Part shown: positions 6,635-8,951 of the stretch, in pieces | How positions within the stretch are numbered: the stretch's first letter is position 1 | Layout: each line of letters begins with the position of its first letter | Assembly: GCA_031261905.1 (NCBI GenBank) | Contig: JAISIS010000150.1 | Location: forward strand, 1-8,951 | Direction of reading: 5' to 3' | Length of the DNA: 8,951 bases | DNA from: Burkholderiaceae bacterium | GTDB lineage: Bacteria; Pseudomonadota; Gammaproteobacteria; Burkholderiales; Burkholderiaceae_D | Program-made: the position numbers and the translations under genes | The notes under the pieces: generated by a model | What the model was told of the DNA's origin: nothing | Databases searched by the model: none | Seen by the model: only the letters and a program-made list of their open reading frames with translations

Positions 6635-7407
6635 TAAATCTTGTTGCCGCGCTCGGGTTTAAAGCCAGAAAGCTGATAACCAGCATAGGATATGCTTTCC
6701 GCATGTTTCTGATGATGACTGGCGGCCTGTTCAAAATCATCCGGCGCCCCCGCCTGATAACTGACCAGATTCATTTTATTGGCAATCATTCGGTTTTGCT
6801 GATTACCGTTGCGGGCCTTTTTGTCGGCTTTGTACTGGGCCTTCAGGGGTATTATATTCTGAACAAATATGGTTCCGAGCAGGCGCTTGGCACACTGGTT
6901 GCTCTGGCTTTGTTGCGGGAACTGGGGCCAGTCATTACGGCGCTGTTGTATGCGGGACGCGCAGGGACCTCGCTGACGGCGGAAATCGGCCTTATGAAAG
7001 CGGGTGAGCAACTTTCCGCCATGGATATGATGGCGGTTAATCCGCTGTACCGGGTGCTGACTCCGCGCTTTTGGGCCGGAATTATTTCCATGCCCATCCT
7101 TGCGACGCTGTTTAGTGCTGTCGGTATTCTGGGCGGCTATATTGTAGGGGTTGTTCTGATCGGTGTGGACGATGGGGCTTTCTGGTCGCAGATGCAAAGC
7201 AATGTTGATATTTGGCTGGATATTGGAAACGGCATCGTCAAAAGCGTTGTTTTCGGATTTGCTGTAACCTTCATGGCGCTTTTCCAGGGGTACGAGGCCA
7301 ACCCGACACCGGAGGGCGTTTCCATTGCAACAACCCGGACGGTGGTTTACTCCTCGCTTCTGGTGTTGTGGCTGGATTTTCTGATGACGGCGCTGATGTT
7401 TAACTGA
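6631..7407 (+). CDS. mlaE: Phospholipid transport permease MlaE
   Basis: MlaE is the membrane permease of the Mla transporter; two copies sit between the MlaF ATPases and the MlaD ring and hold the lipid. The protein has 258 residues, as expected for the family (260 in E. coli). It has an amphipathic N-terminal part (1-45), a hydrophobic segment at 54-75, and the highly conserved stretch LALLRELGPVITALLYAGR at 92-110 followed by AGTSLTAEIGLMKAGEQLSAM (111-131), which is the signature of the MlaE (DUF140) permeases. Further hydrophobic segments lie at 150-178, 203-218 and 238-257. The start ATG at 6631 has a good ribosome site (GGAGG seven bases upstream) within the end of mlaF. After the TGA at 7405-7407 comes a gap of 129 bases before mlaD, which is unusual because the flanking gene pairs overlap. 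Confidence 0.95.
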   Translation: MINLVAALGFKARKLITSIGYAFRMFLMMTGGLFKIIRRPRLITDQIHFIGNHSVLLITVAGLFVGFVLGLQGYYILNKYGSEQALGTLVALALLRELGPVITALLYAGRAGTSLTAEIGLMKAGEQLSAMDMMAVNPLYRVLTPRFWAGIISMPILATLFSAVGILGGYIVGVVLIGVDDGAFWSQMQSNVDIWLDIGNGIVKSVVFGFAVTFMALFQGYEANPTPEGVSIATTRTVVYSSLLVLWLDFLMTALMFN

Positions 7408-7432
7408 CGCAGGTGATTCTGAAAAAGTATTA

Positions 7433-7461
7433 TTGTCAAAAATAAGTGTCTCAAATATGAG
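7433..7461 (+). promoter_or_regulatory. Candidate internal promoter before mlaD
   Basis: TTGTCA at 7433-7438 matches 5 of 6 positions of the -35 consensus. Seventeen bases later TATGAG at 7456-7461 matches 4 of 6 positions of the -10 consensus. Transcription would start near 7468. The inverted repeat at 7441-7470 covers the spacer and the -10 box, so a bound regulator could block it. Confidence 0.3.
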
Positions 7462-7470
7462 ACACTTATT
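7441..7470. repeat. Perfect 13-bp inverted repeat between mlaE and mlaD (operator or hairpin)
   Basis: AATAAGTGTCTCA at 7441-7453 is followed by a four-base AATA and then by its exact reverse complement, TGAGACACTTATT, at 7458-7470. As DNA it is a typical dimeric-regulator operator in size and symmetry. As RNA it is a 13-bp stem with a tetraloop. There is no T run after it (AGATGTTG), so it is not a standard terminator. I do not know a regulator that binds this exact sequence. It could also be one copy of a dispersed palindromic repeat. Confidence 0.7.
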
Positions 7471-7480
7471 AGATGTTGTG

Positions 7481-7504
7481 CCCTTTTACGTCACATAAAA
7501 AGGG
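7481..7504 (+). other. Second hairpin in the mlaE-mlaD gap
   Basis: CCCTTTT at 7481-7487 and AAAAGGG at 7498-7504 form a 7-bp stem with a ten-base loop. TAGTTTTCC follows, so a weak terminator or attenuator is conceivable. It is ten bases after the 13-bp inverted repeat. Confidence 0.35.
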
Positions 7505-7521
7505 TAGTTTTCCAAACTAAC

Positions 7522-7530
7522 TGCTATTAT
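7522..7530 (+). promoter_or_regulatory. Extended -10 box just before mlaD (possible leaderless start)
   Basis: TGCTATTAT at 7522-7530 is an extended -10 element (TGn followed by TATTAT, 5 of 6). It ends six bases before the mlaD ATG, so a transcript starting at the usual distance would begin at or very near the ATG itself. No convincing -35 box is at 7502-7507. The gene also lacks a Shine-Dalgarno sequence, which fits a leaderless message. Confidence 0.3.
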
Positions 7531-7536
7531 TTTTCC

Positions 7537-8010
7537 ATGCAACGTAAATCTCTGGATATCTGGGTCGGTTTTTTTGTGATTATCGGTGCACTGGCGCTGA
7601 TGTTTCTTGCGCTTAAAGCCGGGAACATGAGTTCCTTGTCATTTGAAAAAACCTACTCTGTCATGACCCGTTTTGACAATATTGGCGGACTGAAGCCGAG
7701 GGCGCCGATTAAAAGTGCAGGCGTGGTGGTTGGTCGTGTTGGTGACATCAGCTTTGATGACGCCGAGTTTCGGGCAAAGGTTTTGCTCCAGATAGAAGAG
7801 CGTTACAGGTTTCCGAAGGACAGTAGTGCCAAAATTCTGACATCAGGTTTATTGGGAGAGCAGTATATTAGTATTGAACCTGGTGGTGATGATAAAAACC
7901 TGGCGAATGGTGACCAGATCAAGATGACACAGTCGGCGATGATTCTGGAAAACCTGATCAGCCAGTTTATTTATGGTAAAGCGACAGAAGAAAAGGACAA
8001 TAATAAATGA
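7537..8010 (+). CDS. mlaD: Phospholipid transport MCE protein MlaD
   Basis: MlaD is the MCE-domain subunit that forms a hexameric ring on the periplasmic face of the inner membrane and passes lipid between MlaE and the shuttle MlaC. The protein has 157 residues, somewhat shorter than the 183 of E. coli MlaD; the difference is in the C-terminal tail. A single membrane anchor lies at 9-27 (WVGFFVIIGALALMFLALK), the MCE domain at about 38-116 with SAGVVVGRVGDI at 60-71 and the conserved LTSGLLGEQYISIEPG at 101-116, and a C-terminal helix at 133-147 that lines the ring pore in the family. The ATG at 7537 is the only standard start: the frame is open upstream to 7423 without an ATG, GTG or TTG. 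No ribosome binding site precedes it. The TGA overlaps the mlaA start (ATGA). Confidence 0.94.
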   Translation: MQRKSLDIWVGFFVIIGALALMFLALKAGNMSSLSFEKTYSVMTRFDNIGGLKPRAPIKSAGVVVGRVGDISFDDAEFRAKVLLQIEERYRFPKDSSAKILTSGLLGEQYISIEPGGDDKNLANGDQIKMTQSAMILENLISQFIYGKATEEKDNNK

Positions 8011-8951
8011 GCCTCACTTTACGGTTAACCAAATTCTGTGCGGCGGTGTCGGTTGCGGCGCTGGCGGCAGGTTGTGCACATAGCCCGAACGATCCGCTGG
8101 AAGGCTATAATCGCCAGGCCTTTTACTTTAATGAAGCGATGGATACGGTGGTGATCAAGCCCATCGCGCATGGATATCACGACCTGTTGCCGGATGTTGT
8201 CCAGACGGTGGTGCGCAACTTCTTCGGTAATATCGCCGATGTGTGGATCGCCGTTAACAATTTCCTCCAGGGCCGTGGCGATGAAGGCTTTTCCGATGTG
8301 TCGCGCATCATGGTCAATACCCTTGTAGGGGTTGGTGGCGCTATTGATGTCGCTTCCGAAGCAGGGCTGCAAAAACATAATGAAGATTTCGGTCAGACGC
8401 TCGGAGTATGGGGTGCGCCTCCAGGACCTTATTTTGTGATCCCGATCCTGGGACCTTCCACTATTCGCGATACCATCGCGGTTCCGGCTGATTACTGGTT
8501 TGGTGACCCGATTACGTATATTTACGACAGGGGTTTCCGCTGGGGTGCTATTGCCTTGCGTGGCATCAGCAAGCGAGCCGAGTTGATTGACGCTGCAGCG
8601 GTGATAGATGACGCGGCTATAGACAAGTACGAATTTATCCGTGACGCCTATCTGCAAAGACGTCAGCGCATGGTGCATGACAAGGATCTTGCCGATTCGC
8701 AATGGGAGACCATCAAAGAAGAAGACGGCAAGAAAGTGAAGAAAAAAGAGGTTATTGAGCAGATATGGCTACCAAGTGGCGAGTTGATGCCGTTGCCCTC
8801 GCCGGGAGAAGCGCATACTGACAAGGTGGTCGCTAGGACGCCGGAAGCTGATGCTGCAACCGCCAAAGCGCCTGCCGAGGCTGTAAGCGCCGATACGGTA
8901 GCCGCCCAGGTATCAGACGAGCCTGCAAAAGCCGCTGAACCAACGGCTGAA
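8007..8951 (+). CDS. mlaA: Outer-membrane lipoprotein MlaA (VacJ), 3' partial, with extended tail
   Basis: MlaA sits in the inner leaflet of the outer membrane with porin trimers, removes misplaced phospholipids from the outer leaflet and hands them to MlaC. The frame runs from ATG 8007 to the window edge without a stop, giving 315 residues. A lipoprotein signal with lipobox LAAGC puts the lipidated cysteine at residue 23. The VacJ domain spans about 29-220: DPLEGYNRQAFYFNEAMD at 29-46, VVRNFFGNIAD at 68-78, VNNFLQGR at 83-90, EDFGQTLGVWG at 126-136 and PYFVIPILGPSTIRD at 141-155 are all family hallmarks. E. coli MlaA has 251 residues, so this one is longer. After about residue 265 the tail becomes rich in Ala, Pro, Glu and Lys. 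AAAAGGA nine bases upstream is a good ribosome site, and the ATG overlaps the mlaD stop. mlaC and mlaB are expected just past the window. Confidence 0.94.
   Translation, partial: MSLTLRLTKFCAAVSVAALAAGCAHSPNDPLEGYNRQAFYFNEAMDTVVIKPIAHGYHDLLPDVVQTVVRNFFGNIADVWIAVNNFLQGRGDEGFSDVSRIMVNTLVGVGGAIDVASEAGLQKHNEDFGQTLGVWGAPPGPYFVIPILGPSTIRDTIAVPADYWFGDPITYIYDRGFRWGAIALRGISKRAELIDAAAVIDDAAIDKYEFIRDAYLQRRQRMVHDKDLADSQWETIKEEDGKKVKKKEVIEQIWLPSGELMPLPSPGEAHTDKVVARTPEADAATAKAPAEAVSADTVAAQVSDEPAKAAEPTAE

Noticed and set aside
6583..7197. 204-codon open frame on the - strand
   Set aside because: It is antisense to mlaE, which has the full permease signature; the antisense product is rich in Gln, Asn and His and resembles no family I know.
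8025..8702. 225-codon open frame on the - strand
   Set aside because: It lies wholly antisense to mlaA, whose protein has clear lipobox and VacJ motifs; the antisense translation shows no recognisable domain.

Overview
The window comes from a Gram-negative bacterium. It encodes an outer-membrane lipoprotein and the inner-membrane part of the Mla lipid-transport system. The gene order mlaF-mlaE-mlaD-mlaA, with the lipoprotein gene inside the transporter operon, is the arrangement I know from Betaproteobacteria; in Escherichia coli mlaA lies apart from mlaFEDCB. Moderate GC content and the style of the proteins would fit a lower-GC member of the Burkholderiales, possibly Oxalobacteraceae, but the family is only a guess. 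The genes look like ordinary chromosome. I see no insertion sequence, phage gene, tRNA, rRNA or CRISPR array.

Left part. Bases 1-756 (+) hold the 3' part of a gene for an uncharacterised protein with calcium-binding-type Asp-rich loops; its start lies before the window. It converges on rfbD (1036-1929, -), which encodes dTDP-4-dehydrorhamnose reductase. The 279-base gap between them holds several inverted repeats that could fold as a three-way junction, a terminator-like hairpin with a T run, and a 23-codon reading frame. Upstream of rfbD on the same strand lies kup (stop at 2004, likely start 3893), a potassium uptake permease.

Middle. kup and ettA (4061-5728, +) are divergent and share a control region of 167 bases. 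That region holds overlapping inverted repeats and a promoter-like pair for each direction. ettA encodes the ABC-F translation factor EttA, with exactly the 555 residues of the E. coli protein and both catalytic glutamates at positions 188 and 470.

Right part. mlaF (5831-6634), mlaE (6631-7407), mlaD (7537-8010) and mlaA (8007 to beyond the window end) run on the + strand. MlaF is the ATPase, MlaE the permease, MlaD the periplasm-facing MCE ring and MlaA the outer-membrane lipoprotein. Together they move phospholipids between the membranes and maintain outer-membrane lipid asymmetry. mlaF/mlaE and mlaD/mlaA overlap by four bases each, whereas mlaE and mlaD are split by a 129-base gap. That gap holds a perfect 13-bp inverted repeat over a promoter-like pair, a second hairpin, and an extended -10 box only six bases before the mlaD ATG. 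This gap is the most interesting non-coding part of the window.

I found no clear undescribed system. The best leads are small regulatory structures in three intergenic regions, a long low-complexity tail on MlaA, and the uncharacterised protein at the left edge.
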